Numbered from the stretch's first letter, positions 1 through 8,347 are shown. The stretch: DNA of 64,000 nt from Microbacterium sp. SY138 (GCF_039729145.1 NZ_CP155793.1:2418001-2482000); one strand, 5' to 3'. The notes: generated by a model not told the origin, from the sequence alone. Translations and numbers: made by a program.

Positions 1-184
1 TCGCCGCGAGGCTCTCGTCCAGAGGATCGACGAAGTAGCTCGAGTACTCCGGGAACACGACCAGCTTCGCACCACGTGCGGCGGCATCGGCCGTCAATTC
101 GGCGATCCGCTCGCGGTTGTCGGCTCGGGATGCGGTGGGCGCGAACTGGCACACGGCGACGGGGACGGCTGCGATCTCGGACAT
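1..184 (-). CDS. Carbon-nitrogen hydrolase (nitrilase family), N-terminal part only
   Basis: Only the first 61 codons lie in the window; the gene runs off the left edge. The N-terminus contains VAVCQFAPTASRADN followed by KLVVFPEYSSYF, the typical start of nitrilase/omega-amidase proteins, where the Glu of FPE is the first member of the Glu-Lys-Cys triad. Lys and Cys would lie outside the window. The family hydrolyses non-peptide C-N bonds such as amides or nitriles in the cytosol; the substrate cannot be told from this fragment. It is transcribed away from the initiator tRNA. The ATG is preceded by GAGGATGGAGTC, which gives a plausible ribosome binding site. Confidence 0.85.
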   Translation of the reverse strand, partial: MSEIAAVPVAVCQFAPTASRADNRERIAELTADAAARGAKLVVFPEYSSYFVDPLDESLAA

Positions 185-238
185 GACTCCATCCTCTCGC
201 ATCGACACGCCCGGGACGTCGCCCCGATGCCCTCTCGA

Positions 239-268
239 TTCGACCGACTCCGGAATCCGTGATAAGTT
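239..268 (+). promoter_or_regulatory. Candidate promoter of the initiator tRNA
   Basis: TTCGAC (239-244) and TAAGTT (263-268) are separated by 18 bases and would place transcription start about 275, a few bases before the tRNA. This is a match by eye to sigma-70-type boxes in otherwise GC-rich sequence. Confidence 0.4.
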
Positions 269-279
269 TCTTCTTGTGC

Positions 280-353
280 CGCGGGGTGGAGCAGTTCGGT
301 AGCTCGCCGGGCTCATAACCCGGAGGTCGCAGGTTCAAATCCTGTCCCCGCAA
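280..353 (+). tRNA. Initiator tRNA-fMet (anticodon CAT)
   Basis: The cloverleaf is complete: acceptor stem CGCGGGG/CCCCGCA, D arm GAGC...GCTC, anticodon stem CCGGG-CTCATAA-CCCGG with anticodon CAT at the centre, and T arm with GGTTCAAATCC. The first base pair is a C-A mismatch and the anticodon stem carries three consecutive G-C pairs. Both are hallmarks of bacterial initiator tRNA and distinguish it from elongator Met and Ile(CAU) tRNAs. The 3' CCA is not encoded, since the discriminator A is followed by CAA. A rho-independent terminator follows 6 bases later, so this is a single-gene transcript. Confidence 0.97.
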
Positions 354-359
354 CAAATG

Positions 360-401
360 AAAGGCCCTCTGACTCGGAGAAATCCAGGTCAGGGGGCCTT
401 T
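360..401 (+). terminator. Rho-independent terminator of the initiator tRNA
   Basis: AAAGGCCCTCTGAC (360-373) pairs with GTCAGGGGGCCTTT (388-401), with one G-T pair, and ends in TTTCG. It lies just downstream of the tRNA. Confidence 0.8.
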
Positions 402-416
402 CGCTTTGCTTCGCGT

Positions 417-452
417 GCGACGCACTCGATCGGATTCGATCGAGTGCGTCGC
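417..452 (-). terminator. Perfect 16-bp hairpin downstream of arsC
   Basis: GCGACGCACTCGATCG (417-432) and its exact complement (437-452) flank a GATT loop. On the minus strand it begins 7 bases after the arsC stop codon, so it probably ends the arsenic operon transcript. No T-run follows, so it may act only as a 3'-end stabiliser. Together with the tRNA terminator it insulates two convergent units. Confidence 0.65.
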
Positions 453-459
453 CCCCGGC

Positions 460-867
460 TCAGATCAGGTCGGCCACCAGACGTTCGATCCGGGCGCGGA
501 TGTCGTCCCGGATCGGTCGCACGGCGTCGATCCCCTGTCCGGCAGGATCGTCGAGCTCCCAGTCCTCGTAGCGCTTTCCCGGGAAGAACGGGCAGGCATC
601 GCCACAGCCCATCGTGATCACGACATCGGAGGCCTGCACGGCTTCGGTGGTCAGCACCTTGGGCGATTCCGCCGTGATGTCGACACCGAGCTCGGCCATG
701 GCTTCCACCGCGACCGGGTTGATCTGATCCGCGGGCAGGGAACCGGCAGAGCGCACGTCGATCCGATCCCCCGCGATGTCACGCAGGAAACCCGCGGCCA
801 TCTGCGAGCGGCCGGCGTTGTGCACGCAGACGAAGAGGACGGAGGGCTTGACGGGTACGTCGGTCAT
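460..867 (-). CDS. arsC: Arsenate reductase, low-molecular-weight phosphatase type
   Basis: The 135-residue protein reduces arsenate to arsenite for detoxification. Near the N-terminus it has the P-loop CVHNAGRSQ (Cys14 to Arg20, CX5R-S), the nucleophilic arsenate site of the LMW-PTP fold. Further on it has MGCGDACPFFPGK, with the redox Cys pair seen in thioredoxin- or mycothiol-coupled actinobacterial ArsC, and ELDDPAG, which carries the general-acid Asp. Length fits the family. The ATG overlaps the stop codon of the upstream flavoprotein gene (ATGA), so the two are translationally coupled, and transcription should be under the divergent arsR. An alternative is a protein tyrosine phosphatase, but GCGDACPFFPG and the context favour arsenate reductase. 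Confidence 0.93.
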   Translation of the reverse strand: MTDVPVKPSVLFVCVHNAGRSQMAAGFLRDIAGDRIDVRSAGSLPADQINPVAVEAMAELGVDITAESPKVLTTEAVQASDVVITMGCGDACPFFPGKRYEDWELDDPAGQGIDAVRPIRDDIRARIERLVADLI

Positions 868-2231
868 CGGATGCTCCTCGCGGGCGTGCTGTCGGAGTTC
901 TCTGCGGCGTGATCGGCGGTTGCCGGAATCAACTCCATTCTCGCCCGAACCGTGCCGACCTGGACGAGGGGATTCCCACAGCAGCCGCCGCCTTCGCCAT
1001 CGAAGTCACCCGATCCCCCGCAGACACCCGTCGCAGGCAGGGTGAGCTGCGTGCTCCGCGCGGCGATCAGGTCGCCCGCGAGCCGTGCGGCGACGCTGCG
1101 TGCCTGCTCGAATCCCGTGAGCGCCAGGAATGTGGGCGCACGCCCGTAGCTCTTCGCGCCGATGATGTAGAAATCGTCTTCCGGCTGGGTGAGCTCGGCC
1201 GCCCCTGTCGCCCCGACCGACCCGCAGGAGTGGACGTTCGGGTCGATGTCCGCGGCGATGCCGGCCACCGCCTCCAGAGTCGGGTCCCATGCCACACGCA
1301 CCTCCGAGAGCATGCCGAGGTCGGGACGGAATCCCGTCAAGGCGAACACGTGCGAGACGCCCCTCACCGCACCTCCGCTGTCCGCAATGATCGTGAGACC
1401 CTCTTCGTCCGCGCGGAACTCCGCGACGCGGAACCCCTGGATGACATCGACGAGACCGGACTCGATGACTTTTCGAGCCCGCGCGCCCAGCGCCGCGCGC
1501 TCGGGAAGCGCATCGCCCGTTGCGCCACCGAGCAGGCGGGACGCCGCCTTTCCCCGGCGCATCAGCCACGAGACCCGTGTACCGGGGTGTCGTCGCGCCA
1601 ACGCGGTCAGGCGCAGCACGGTGTGCGTGGCCGAGTGCCCGGACCCGATGACGACCACGTGCCGCCCGGCCTGGGCCGTGACATCATCCGGAATCCGGTA
1701 GGAGATATGCGAGGCGAAGCCTGTCTCGCCGATCGCGGGGAGTCCCTCGGCTCCGGCCGGATTGGGGCGACCCCAGGTACCGCTCGCATCGACGACGGCA
1801 CGTGCACCGATCCGGAGTTCTTCACCATCCGCGCCGATCGCATGAACGACGAAGGGCTGTCCTGCGCGACCGCTCTCGACCACACGGTCCCGCCCCTTGC
1901 GCGCGACGCCGGTGACCGTCGTCGAGTAGCGGACCCGCTTCCCCAGCACATCAGCGAGGGGCGCGAGATACCGCACGATCCACTCCGCGCCGGTCGGATA
2001 CCCGTCCGTCGGAGGGGTCCATCCCGAGGGTTCCAGCAGGCGACGGGAGGCCGCATCGGTCAGCTCGGGCCAGCGGGAGAACAAGCGCACGTGCCCCCAC
2101 TCGGAGACCGCGGTGGCGGGGCTCGACCCACGTTCCAACACGATCACATCGCACCCGCGCTCGGTGAGGTGTGCGGCGACGGCTAGCCCCTGGGGGCCTG
2201 CGCCGATGACGACGACGGGAAGCTCGGACAT
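864..2231 (-). CDS. FAD/NAD(P)-binding flavoprotein of the arsenic operon (ArsO-like)
   Basis: This 455-residue flavoprotein has an N-terminal FAD Rossmann motif (VIGAGPQGLAVAAHL, about residues 8-22) and a second dinucleotide motif, VVIGSGHSATHTVL, typical of FAD-dependent monooxygenases and thioredoxin-reductase-like enzymes. Known arsenic operons of Actinobacteria carry such ArsO/flavin monooxygenase-type genes next to arsC; their exact reaction is unsettled. An unusual Cys- and Gly-rich patch (CGGSG, then GGGCCG) lies about 40-57 residues from the C-terminus and could bind arsenite or another thiophilic metal (inference). I chose the ATG at 2231 because the core motif starts there and AAGGAACG precedes it; in-frame starts further up run into the operator. 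It is the first gene of the flavoprotein-arsC unit. Confidence 0.8.
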   Translation of the reverse strand: MSELPVVVIGAGPQGLAVAAHLTERGCDVIVLERGSSPATAVSEWGHVRLFSRWPELTDAASRRLLEPSGWTPPTDGYPTGAEWIVRYLAPLADVLGKRVRYSTTVTGVARKGRDRVVESGRAGQPFVVHAIGADGEELRIGARAVVDASGTWGRPNPAGAEGLPAIGETGFASHISYRIPDDVTAQAGRHVVVIGSGHSATHTVLRLTALARRHPGTRVSWLMRRGKAASRLLGGATGDALPERAALGARARKVIESGLVDVIQGFRVAEFRADEEGLTIIADSGGAVRGVSHVFALTGFRPDLGMLSEVRVAWDPTLEAVAGIAADIDPNVHSCGSVGATGAAELTQPEDDFYIIGAKSYGRAPTFLALTGFEQARSVAARLAGDLIAARSTQLTLPATGVCGGSGDFDGEGGGCCGNPLVQVGTVRARMELIPATADHAAENSDSTPARSIR

Positions 2232-2243
2232 CACGTTCCTTAC

Positions 2244-2295
2244 ATTGATGAACTTCGATATGAACACAGTGCGTGATCTATCGATGTTTGTCAAT
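2244..2295. promoter_or_regulatory. Inverted-repeat ArsR operator in the divergent promoter region
   Basis: ATTGATGAACTTCGAT (2244-2259) and ATCGATGTTTGTCAAT (2280-2295) are inverted copies matching at 13 of 16 positions, 20 bases apart. They lie between the arsR start (2315) and the flavoprotein start (2231). The right half covers the expected -35 of arsR, whose TAGCAT -10 (2303-2308) ends 6 bases before its ATG. On the minus strand the same half contains TTGACA (2294-2289), a consensus -35 for the flavoprotein-arsC unit. One repressor could thus control both directions. Confidence 0.65.
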
Positions 2296-2314
2296 ACGTG
2301 GGTAGCATGGCCCT

Positions 2315-2659
2315 ATGACCATCCCTGCCACGATCGACGCCGGCACCTCCTGCTGCGTACCGCGCATCACCTCGACCATCAGCACCGAGGAGGCCGAGAA
2401 GGTGGCGCGCGTGTTCAAGGCGCTGGGAGATCCGACCCGTGTGCGTCTGCTCTCCCTCATCGCCGCCGGTGACGGCGGGGAGGCGTGCATCTGCGATCTC
2501 ACGGAGCCCGTCGGGCTCTCTCAGGGCACCGTTTCCCACCACATGAAGATCCTCTCCGACGCAGGACTCGTCAGGCGCGAGCAGCGTGGACGTTGGGCGT
2601 ACTTCTCCCTCGACGTCGAGGCCATCGACGCCGCCTCCGCCGCACTTCGGCCCGCCTGA
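2315..2659 (+). CDS. arsR: ArsR/SmtB-family arsenite-responsive repressor
   Basis: The 114-residue winged-helix repressor has the core VARVFKALGDPTRVRLLSLI and recognition helix LSQGTVSHHMKILSDAGLV, followed by the beta-wing GRWAYFSL. Candidate metalloid ligands are Cys13-Cys14 at the N-terminus and Cys58/Cys60 in ACICDL. From memory this resembles the Corynebacterium glutamicum ArsR arrangement (Cys15, Cys16, Cys55) more than the E. coli CVC site alone. When arsenite or antimonite binds, the repressor is expected to leave the operator. The gene diverges from the flavoprotein-arsC unit and probably represses itself as well. A TAGCAT -10 box ends 6 bases before the ATG, so the mRNA is probably leaderless. 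Confidence 0.93.
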   Translation: MTIPATIDAGTSCCVPRITSTISTEEAEKVARVFKALGDPTRVRLLSLIAAGDGGEACICDLTEPVGLSQGTVSHHMKILSDAGLVRREQRGRWAYFSLDVEAIDAASAALRPA

Positions 2660-2689
2660 CCGAGGAAGGTCCACCGGACAGACGCGAAC

Positions 2690-2711
2690 GGGCGCCCCCG
2701 GAGGGACGCCC
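2690..2711 (+). terminator. Short hairpin between arsR and the UPF0182 gene
   Basis: GGGCGCCCC (2690-2698) pairs with GGGACGCCC (2703-2711) with one mismatch. It sits between two convergent genes and may end transcription from either side; no T-run is present. Confidence 0.4.
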
Positions 2712-2732
2712 ATTCGATGCGGATGTCTCGAA

Positions 2733-5645
2733 TTAGTTGCCTGCGGCGGAGTCGAGCTCGATCAGCTTCTGCACCGCTGCGGTGAGACGCTCGTCCGCCT
2801 CGGCGAACTTCGCGAGGTCTCCCGCCTTCAGTGCCGTCTCACGGTCGACCAAGGCAGACTGCGCAGCCGCGAGCGCCTCCGCCTCGGCCCCCGTGGGCTG
2901 CGTGGGCTCCGTCGTCGGCACCTCGCCGGTATCGGGCACTTGAGCGTCCGGATCAGGTTCGACCGTGTCATCGCCGCCGGTTGCACCGGAGTCACCGCCG
3001 AAGAGGGTATCGAGGGCTTCGGTGAGCGTGTTCTCGAAAGCCACGCGGTCACCGAAGGCGACCAACACCTTCTGCAGTCGAGGCAGCTGCGTCCCCTCGG
3101 ACGACTGCACGTACACGGGCTGCACGTAGAGCAGACCGCCACCGACGGGCAGTGTCAGCAGGTTGCCGTAGATGACCTCGGACTCCCCCTGCTGCAGCAG
3201 GTTGAGCTGAGGCACCACGGACGTGTCCGAGTTGTAGGTGTTCTGCACCTGACCGGGGCCGGGGACGGTCGTGTCGGTGTCGATCTCGAGCATGCGCAGC
3301 TGGCCGTAACCCTCTGCCTTCTTGCCCTTCTCCGAGCCGGCGTCCGAATCGACCGCGAGGTAGCCCATCAGCACGTCACGGCTTCCACCCGCGCCCTGCG
3401 AGTTCGGGATGAACGTCGAGAACATCGAGAATCTCGGAGTGTCCTGCCCCGGCATCTGCATGGTCAGGTAATACGGCGGCTGCAGCATCGATTCGCTGCG
3501 CGGGTCGTTCGGCGTCTGCCACCGGTTGTCCTGCTGTGCGAACGATCCGGCCTTGTCGACGTGGTAGACCCCGAGGATGTCACGCTGCACCTTGAACAGG
3601 TCGGTCGGGTAGCGCACGTGGCTCATGAGCTCGCCGGACATCTCGCTGATCGGCTTCACCGTCGACGGGTAGACCTTCTGCCAGGTCTTCAGCACCGGGT
3701 CCTCGTCGTCCCACGCGTAGAGCGTCACGGAGCCGTCGTAGGCGTCGACTGTCGCCTTGACCGAGTTGCGGATGTAGTTGATGTCGTCGATGGCGAGCGT
3801 CGGCGACGGGATGTTGGAGTCGGCGATCGCATCCGACAGGCTCACGCTCGTCGAGTACGGGTACGTCTGACTCGTGGTGTAGCCGTCGACGATCCAGACG
3901 ATGCGGCCGTCCACCACGCTCGGGTACGGGTCGCTGTCGAGCTCGAGGTACGGCGCCACCTTCTGGACGCGCGTCTTGGGATCGCGGTCGTAGAGGATCT
4001 GCGAGTCCTCGTTCACCAGGTTCGAGAACAGGATCTGCTCGGACTGGAACTTCAGCGCGTAGAGGAGCTTCGTGAACGTGTCACCGATCTTCGGACCACC
4101 GTTCCCCTCGAACGTGGTCTTCGTCTCGCTCGAGCCGTCCTTGCCGCGTGGGTAGTCGATCTCCGCAGGCTCCGACCCCTCGGGGGCGCCGACGATCGAG
4201 TACTCGGGCGAGTTCTCGCCGAAGTACACGCGCGGCTCGAAGTTCTCGCGGTCCGACAGGAACCCGGAGGTGGGGATGCCGCGCTCGAGGAACACCGGTT
4301 CGCCGTCCGTGGTGCGCTGGTTTCCGGCGGCTGCGACGAGGCCGTAGCCGTGGGTGTAGACCGCGACGCGGTTGTTCCAGTTGTCGCCGTCGCCGAGTCC
4401 GGACATGTCGAGGTCGCGCACGGAAACCACGGTGTCCTGCATCTTCCCGTCGATCTCGTACCGGTCGACGTCCATCGTCGTCTGGAACTGGTAGTACCCG
4501 CGGTACTGCTCGAGCTGGCGTACCGTCGGCGGGATGACCTTCGGGTCCATGATGCGCGTCGAGGCGGTGGTCTCGGCGTCGGCGCGCAGCTGCCCCGCCT
4601 CTGCGTCGGTCTTGGCGGCGAAGGGCGTGGTCTCGAGGTCCGCGACCCCGTACGCCTCCTTCGTGCCGTCGATGTTCCGCTGGTAGTACTCGGCCTGGTA
4701 GGCGTTCTGGTTCGGCTTCACCTGGAAGGTGGTGACCACCCACGGGTATCCCACGCCGACGACGAGCGACGCCACGATGAGCAGCGCCGTCGCGGCCAGC
4801 GGGAAGCGCCAGCGGCCGATGACGGCGGTGACGAAGAAGAGGATCGCGACGACGGCGGCGATGATCGCGAGGATCGCGAGACCCGGGATCGTCGCGTTCA
4901 CGCCCGTGTACGCCGCGCCCGTGATGCGGTCGTCGGGCTCGACGAGCGTCTTGTACTGATCGAGCCAGAGGCTCGCCGCCTGCACCAGCAGGTAGAGGCC
5001 CGCGATGACCGCGAGCTGGATGCGTGCGGGCTTCGAGATGCGCAGCTCACCCTGGCCGATGCGCACCGAGCCGTACAGGTACGACACGAGGGCGGTGACC
5101 AGGAGCGAGAGCAGCAGAACGGCCGAGATGAAGGCGAGCAGGATCGTGTAGAACGGCATCGCGAACATGTAGAAGCCGGTGTCGATGCCGAACTGCGGGT
5201 CGACGTCGGACGTCGCCACACCGTTGGCCCAGAGCCAGACGGTCTTCCACTGCCCCGCGGCCGCGAAGCCGGCGAACAGTCCGAAGAAGATGGGCATGCC
5301 CCACATCGCCAGGCGACGCAGCGGTTCGATGACCTCCTGGTACCGATCCAGCTGCGAGCTGAGTCGCACGTACACCGGACGCAGGCGGTACGCGAGTTGG
5401 ATGACGACGAACAGCGGAACGGCCATCCCGAGGAAGCCGACCACGAACATCACCGCCGTGGCGATCCACTGCGTCGTGAGGACGCCGGTGAAGCCCACCT
5501 GGTCGAACCAGAGGAACTCGGTGTACAGGGAGGCGAACACGAAGAACACCGCGATCAAGGCGGCGATGATCACCAGGGAGATGCCGAGAATGCGTCGTGA
5601 GGTTCGAGGCGTGGCCGGGTTCGGAGCTGAAGGCGAGGAGGTCAC
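2733..5645 (-). CDS. UPF0182-family large membrane protein
   Basis: The 970-residue protein belongs to UPF0182 (PF03699), widespread in Actinobacteria and of unknown function. About seven hydrophobic helices fill the first third (first one about residues 17-45, seventh ending about 320). A long region without helices follows, with patches such as PYPSVVDGRIVWIVDGYTTS, and it is probably extracytoplasmic. The C-terminus has an acidic Pro/Thr-rich linker (DDTVEPDPDAQVPDTG) and a final Ala/Glu-rich helix. The GTG start is supported by TAGGAT (5652-5657) ending 6 bases upstream, which predicts a leaderless mRNA. It lies downstream of the PDZ/Lon-like protease gene on the same strand, the same order as Rv3194c-Rv3193c of M. 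tuberculosis (from memory). Confidence 0.9.
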   Translation of the reverse strand: MTSSPSAPNPATPRTSRRILGISLVIIAALIAVFFVFASLYTEFLWFDQVGFTGVLTTQWIATAVMFVVGFLGMAVPLFVVIQLAYRLRPVYVRLSSQLDRYQEVIEPLRRLAMWGMPIFFGLFAGFAAAGQWKTVWLWANGVATSDVDPQFGIDTGFYMFAMPFYTILLAFISAVLLLSLLVTALVSYLYGSVRIGQGELRISKPARIQLAVIAGLYLLVQAASLWLDQYKTLVEPDDRITGAAYTGVNATIPGLAILAIIAAVVAILFFVTAVIGRWRFPLAATALLIVASLVVGVGYPWVVTTFQVKPNQNAYQAEYYQRNIDGTKEAYGVADLETTPFAAKTDAEAGQLRADAETTASTRIMDPKVIPPTVRQLEQYRGYYQFQTTMDVDRYEIDGKMQDTVVSVRDLDMSGLGDGDNWNNRVAVYTHGYGLVAAAGNQRTTDGEPVFLERGIPTSGFLSDRENFEPRVYFGENSPEYSIVGAPEGSEPAEIDYPRGKDGSSETKTTFEGNGGPKIGDTFTKLLYALKFQSEQILFSNLVNEDSQILYDRDPKTRVQKVAPYLELDSDPYPSVVDGRIVWIVDGYTTSQTYPYSTSVSLSDAIADSNIPSPTLAIDDINYIRNSVKATVDAYDGSVTLYAWDDEDPVLKTWQKVYPSTVKPISEMSGELMSHVRYPTDLFKVQRDILGVYHVDKAGSFAQQDNRWQTPNDPRSESMLQPPYYLTMQMPGQDTPRFSMFSTFIPNSQGAGGSRDVLMGYLAVDSDAGSEKGKKAEGYGQLRMLEIDTDTTVPGPGQVQNTYNSDTSVVPQLNLLQQGESEVIYGNLLTLPVGGGLLYVQPVYVQSSEGTQLPRLQKVLVAFGDRVAFENTLTEALDTLFGGDSGATGGDDTVEPDPDAQVPDTGEVPTTEPTQPTGAEAEALAAAQSALVDRETALKAGDLAKFAEADERLTAAVQKLIELDSAAGN

Positions 5646-5722
5646 CCCACCATCCTAGGCATCGCTCACTGTGGGCAGGCTGTCATCCCGGTCACGGCGA
5701 GGTCACGGCCGCACATGTGTGT

Positions 5723-6814
5723 TCAGCTCCCGGCGCGTTCGCAGGTCGGAAGAGCGGCGACGTCTCCGTCGTCCGCGATGACCTCGAGCGCGGCGAGAGA
5801 CTCGTCGAGCGTCGCGGTGCGGATGACCTGGAGCCCGTCCGGCACATGCCCGACGACCTCGTCGCAGTTGGCCTCGGGAGCGAGGAAGTACTCGGCCCCC
5901 GCGTCCCTGGCACCGTAGAGCTTCTGCCGGATGCCGCCGATAGGCCCGACGGTGCCGGCCGCGTCGATCGTGCCGGTACCGGCCACGTCCTTCCCGCCGT
6001 TGAGCTCGCCCTCGGTCAGGGTGTCGATGATGCCGAGCGCGAACATCATCCCGGCGCTGGGGCCGCCGACGTTGTCGAGCTGGATCGTGACGTCGATCTC
6101 GAAGTCGTAGTCGGTGCGGAGCGTGATGCCGATGAGCCACAGGGTCGCGTCGCCCTCGGTGTGCTTCTCGGGAGTGATCTCGACGGTCTGCTCGGCTCCG
6201 GCGCGCAGCACGGTGAGCTGCACGGGGGCTCCCTCGGCAGCCTGGATCGCCTCGCGCAGCTGCGTCGCAGAGGTGACCGGCGTGCCGTCGATCGCGGTGA
6301 TCACATCGTCGGCTTCGAGGATGCCGGCGGCCGGGGAGTCGGCGACGGCGTCGACGACGACGACCTGAGCACCGGTGTCGTACCCGAGCTCGTTCAGCGC
6401 AGCGGCCGTCGCCTCGTGCTGCGAGTCCACCATCAGCGTGGCGTTGCGCTCGTCGCGCTGCTCACTCGTCACCCCCTGCGGGAACACCGTGTCGAGCGGG
6501 ACGACCGCCTTGGACGAGTCCATCCACGCCAGTGCCAGCTCGAACCAGCTCGGTGTGCGCTCGCGGTTGCCGACGACCTGGACCGTCGTGAGGTCCAGAG
6601 TGCCCGCGGTCTCGAAGGTCTCGGCGCCCTCGACGCTGATCAGCGGAACCTGCTCGCCGTCCGCTCCCTCCGCAGTGCCGAGGGTGTCGTACACCGGGCC
6701 CGGCCGCTGGATCACGTAGGGCGACGGCAGGAACGTCAGCACAACAAGGGCGATGAGCGCGACGATCAGCGCCCAGACTCCGAGTCCGAGCTTCCCAGAC
6801 CGCGTTCGATCCAC
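5723..6814 (-). CDS. YlbL-type membrane-anchored PDZ/Lon-domain serine protease
   Basis: The 363-residue protein has one N-terminal membrane anchor (VWALIVALIALVVLTFL), a central PDZ domain (about residues 170-250, DSPAAGILEADDVITAIDGTPV) and a C-terminal S16 (Lon-type) protease domain. The catalytic Ser lies in GGPSAGMMFALG and the Lys in IGGIRQKLYGARDAG, forming a Ser-Lys dyad. The active site should be extracytoplasmic and cleave exported or membrane proteins; substrates are unknown. The GTG at 6814 is preferred over the earlier in-frame GTG at 6847 because ACGGAGGAATGCA stands directly before it. It diverges from the DUF2342 gene. Confidence 0.88.
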   Translation of the reverse strand: MDRTRSGKLGLGVWALIVALIALVVLTFLPSPYVIQRPGPVYDTLGTAEGADGEQVPLISVEGAETFETAGTLDLTTVQVVGNRERTPSWFELALAWMDSSKAVVPLDTVFPQGVTSEQRDERNATLMVDSQHEATAAALNELGYDTGAQVVVVDAVADSPAAGILEADDVITAIDGTPVTSATQLREAIQAAEGAPVQLTVLRAGAEQTVEITPEKHTEGDATLWLIGITLRTDYDFEIDVTIQLDNVGGPSAGMMFALGIIDTLTEGELNGGKDVAGTGTIDAAGTVGPIGGIRQKLYGARDAGAEYFLAPEANCDEVVGHVPDGLQVIRTATLDESLAALEVIADDGDVAALPTCERAGS

Positions 6815-6932
6815 TGCATTCCTCCGTCGTTCGCGAGCGGCGTACACCGATCTGCCCGCATCGGGTTCGCGCGCAGAAACCTGTGACTAGCGTAGAGGCC
6901 ACGGCAACAGAAGTGCTGAGAGGGCGAGCGAC

Positions 6933-8342
6933 ATGGCAGACAACGACCCGACACCCGAGGACTTCCAGGAGTTCCTGCGGAAGATGCTCTCGAATCAGGG
7001 CGGCGGGGACATCGACCCCGAAGCGCTCCGGGGCGCCTTCGAGGGGATGGACGGCTTCACACTCGATCCCGCGATGATGCAGACGATCATGTCGCAGCTG
7101 CAGGGCGCCTTCGGTGGCGATCCCTGGGAGAACGCGCTGCGCCAGGCCCTGTTCATCGCCAACCGCGACGGGCAGGGTGTGACCGACGGTTCACGCACCT
7201 CGCTCGCCGATTCCTTCGCGCTGGCGAATCTGTGGCTCGGCGAGGCGACGACGATCTCGGAGCTCTCCGAGACACCGACAGCGATGACCCGCGGGGAGTG
7301 GGTCGAGAAGACGCTGCCGGTGTGGAAGGAGATCGCCGACCCGGTGTCGACGAGCATCGCGGACGCGCTGACCTCCGCGCTGGACACGCAGGTGCCGGAG
7401 GAGATGCGCGACGTCGTCCAGGGGGCAGGCAAGCTGATGCGAGGCCTGGGCGGCTCGGTGTTCGCCGCGCAGTTCGGTCAGGTGCTCGGCAACCTCTCGC
7501 TCGAGGTGGTCTCCGGAGGCGATGTCGGCATCCCCGTGCTCCCCGCGGGGACGGCGGCCGTCATCCCGCAGAACCTCACCGCGTTCGGCGAAGGTCTCGA
7601 GATCCCCGAAGACCAGATCGCGCTCTACCTCGCCACCCGCGAGCTCGCGTACGCGCGGCTCTACCGGCACGCGAAGTGGCTCCACTTGCACGTGATGGCG
7701 CAGATCACCGACTTCGCGCGCGGAGTCACCGTCGATGTGGACGCGCTGGAAGACGTGGCCAGCCGCCTCGACCCCTCCGACCCCGAGGAACTGCGCGCGG
7801 CGATCGAGGGCGGCGCTCTCCTCCCCGTGCAGAGCGAGGCGCAGCGCGAGGCGCTCACCCGACTCGAGAACCTCATCGCGACGATCGACGGCTGGGTGGA
7901 CGTGGTGACAGCCGAGGCGACCTCGCGGCTGCCCGACGGTGCCCGCATCGCGGAAGCCGCTCGACGCCGACGCGCCGTCGGCGGTCCTGCGGAAGACGCA
8001 CTCGGCGCACTGGTCGGGCTCAAGCTGCGCCCCCGACGCATACGCGAAGCCTCCGCGATGTGGCAGGCGGTGACCGACGCCGTCGGCATCAGCGGACGCG
8101 ACTCGCTGTGGGACTACCCCGACCTGATGCCGACGGCCGAGGACATCGACGACCCGAGCGGACTCGTCGCCCGGCTGCAGGCGGCTGAGCGTGGCGAACA
8201 GCCGGTGGCCGACGAGTTCGATGAAGCACTGGCCCGCCTGCTCGACGGCGACGACTTCTCGGCCGACGAGCCCGCAGCGGGAACCACGGATGAAGCGGAC
8301 GGAGACGGCGACGCGGCCCCGGAGGGCGACCGACCGGTCTGA
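6933..8342 (+). CDS. Zinc-metalloprotease-like protein (DUF2342 / TIGR03624 family)
   Basis: The 469-residue protein matches the actinobacterial family annotated as zinc-dependent metalloprotease or coenzyme F420-associated protein (PF10103). The diagnostic stretch is ALYLATRELAYARLYRHAKW followed by LHLHVMAQI. I see no classical HExxH; a metal role would have to use the scattered His and Glu of this stretch, so catalysis is uncertain. The N-terminus is Gly/Met-rich (MLSNQGGGDIDPE) and the C-terminus is acidic and disordered. GAGAGGG 8 bases before the ATG serves as ribosome binding site. It is expressed divergently from the PDZ protease and is followed by a terminator and the TOMM-leader-binding-like gene. 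The family is conserved at this locus (Rv3195 in M. tuberculosis). Confidence 0.85.
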   Translation: MADNDPTPEDFQEFLRKMLSNQGGGDIDPEALRGAFEGMDGFTLDPAMMQTIMSQLQGAFGGDPWENALRQALFIANRDGQGVTDGSRTSLADSFALANLWLGEATTISELSETPTAMTRGEWVEKTLPVWKEIADPVSTSIADALTSALDTQVPEEMRDVVQGAGKLMRGLGGSVFAAQFGQVLGNLSLEVVSGGDVGIPVLPAGTAAVIPQNLTAFGEGLEIPEDQIALYLATRELAYARLYRHAKWLHLHVMAQITDFARGVTVDVDALEDVASRLDPSDPEELRAAIEGGALLPVQSEAQREALTRLENLIATIDGWVDVVTAEATSRLPDGARIAEAARRRRAVGGPAEDALGALVGLKLRPRRIREASAMWQAVTDAVGISGRDSLWDYPDLMPTAEDIDDPSGLVARLQAAERGEQPVADEFDEALARLLDGDDFSADEPAAGTTDEADGDGDAAPEGDRPV

Positions 8343-8347
8343 GGCAG

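Noticed and set aside
460..2659. Recently acquired arsenic resistance island
   Set aside because: GC content and codon use look like the neighbours, and no integrase, insertion sequence or direct repeats flank it.
2586..5600. Very long open frame (1004 codons) antisense to the UPF0182 gene
   Set aside because: It mirrors the codon structure of the real gene, is rich in Arg, Val, Asp and His with no recognisable domain, and has no ribosome binding site. It is a GC-rich shadow frame.
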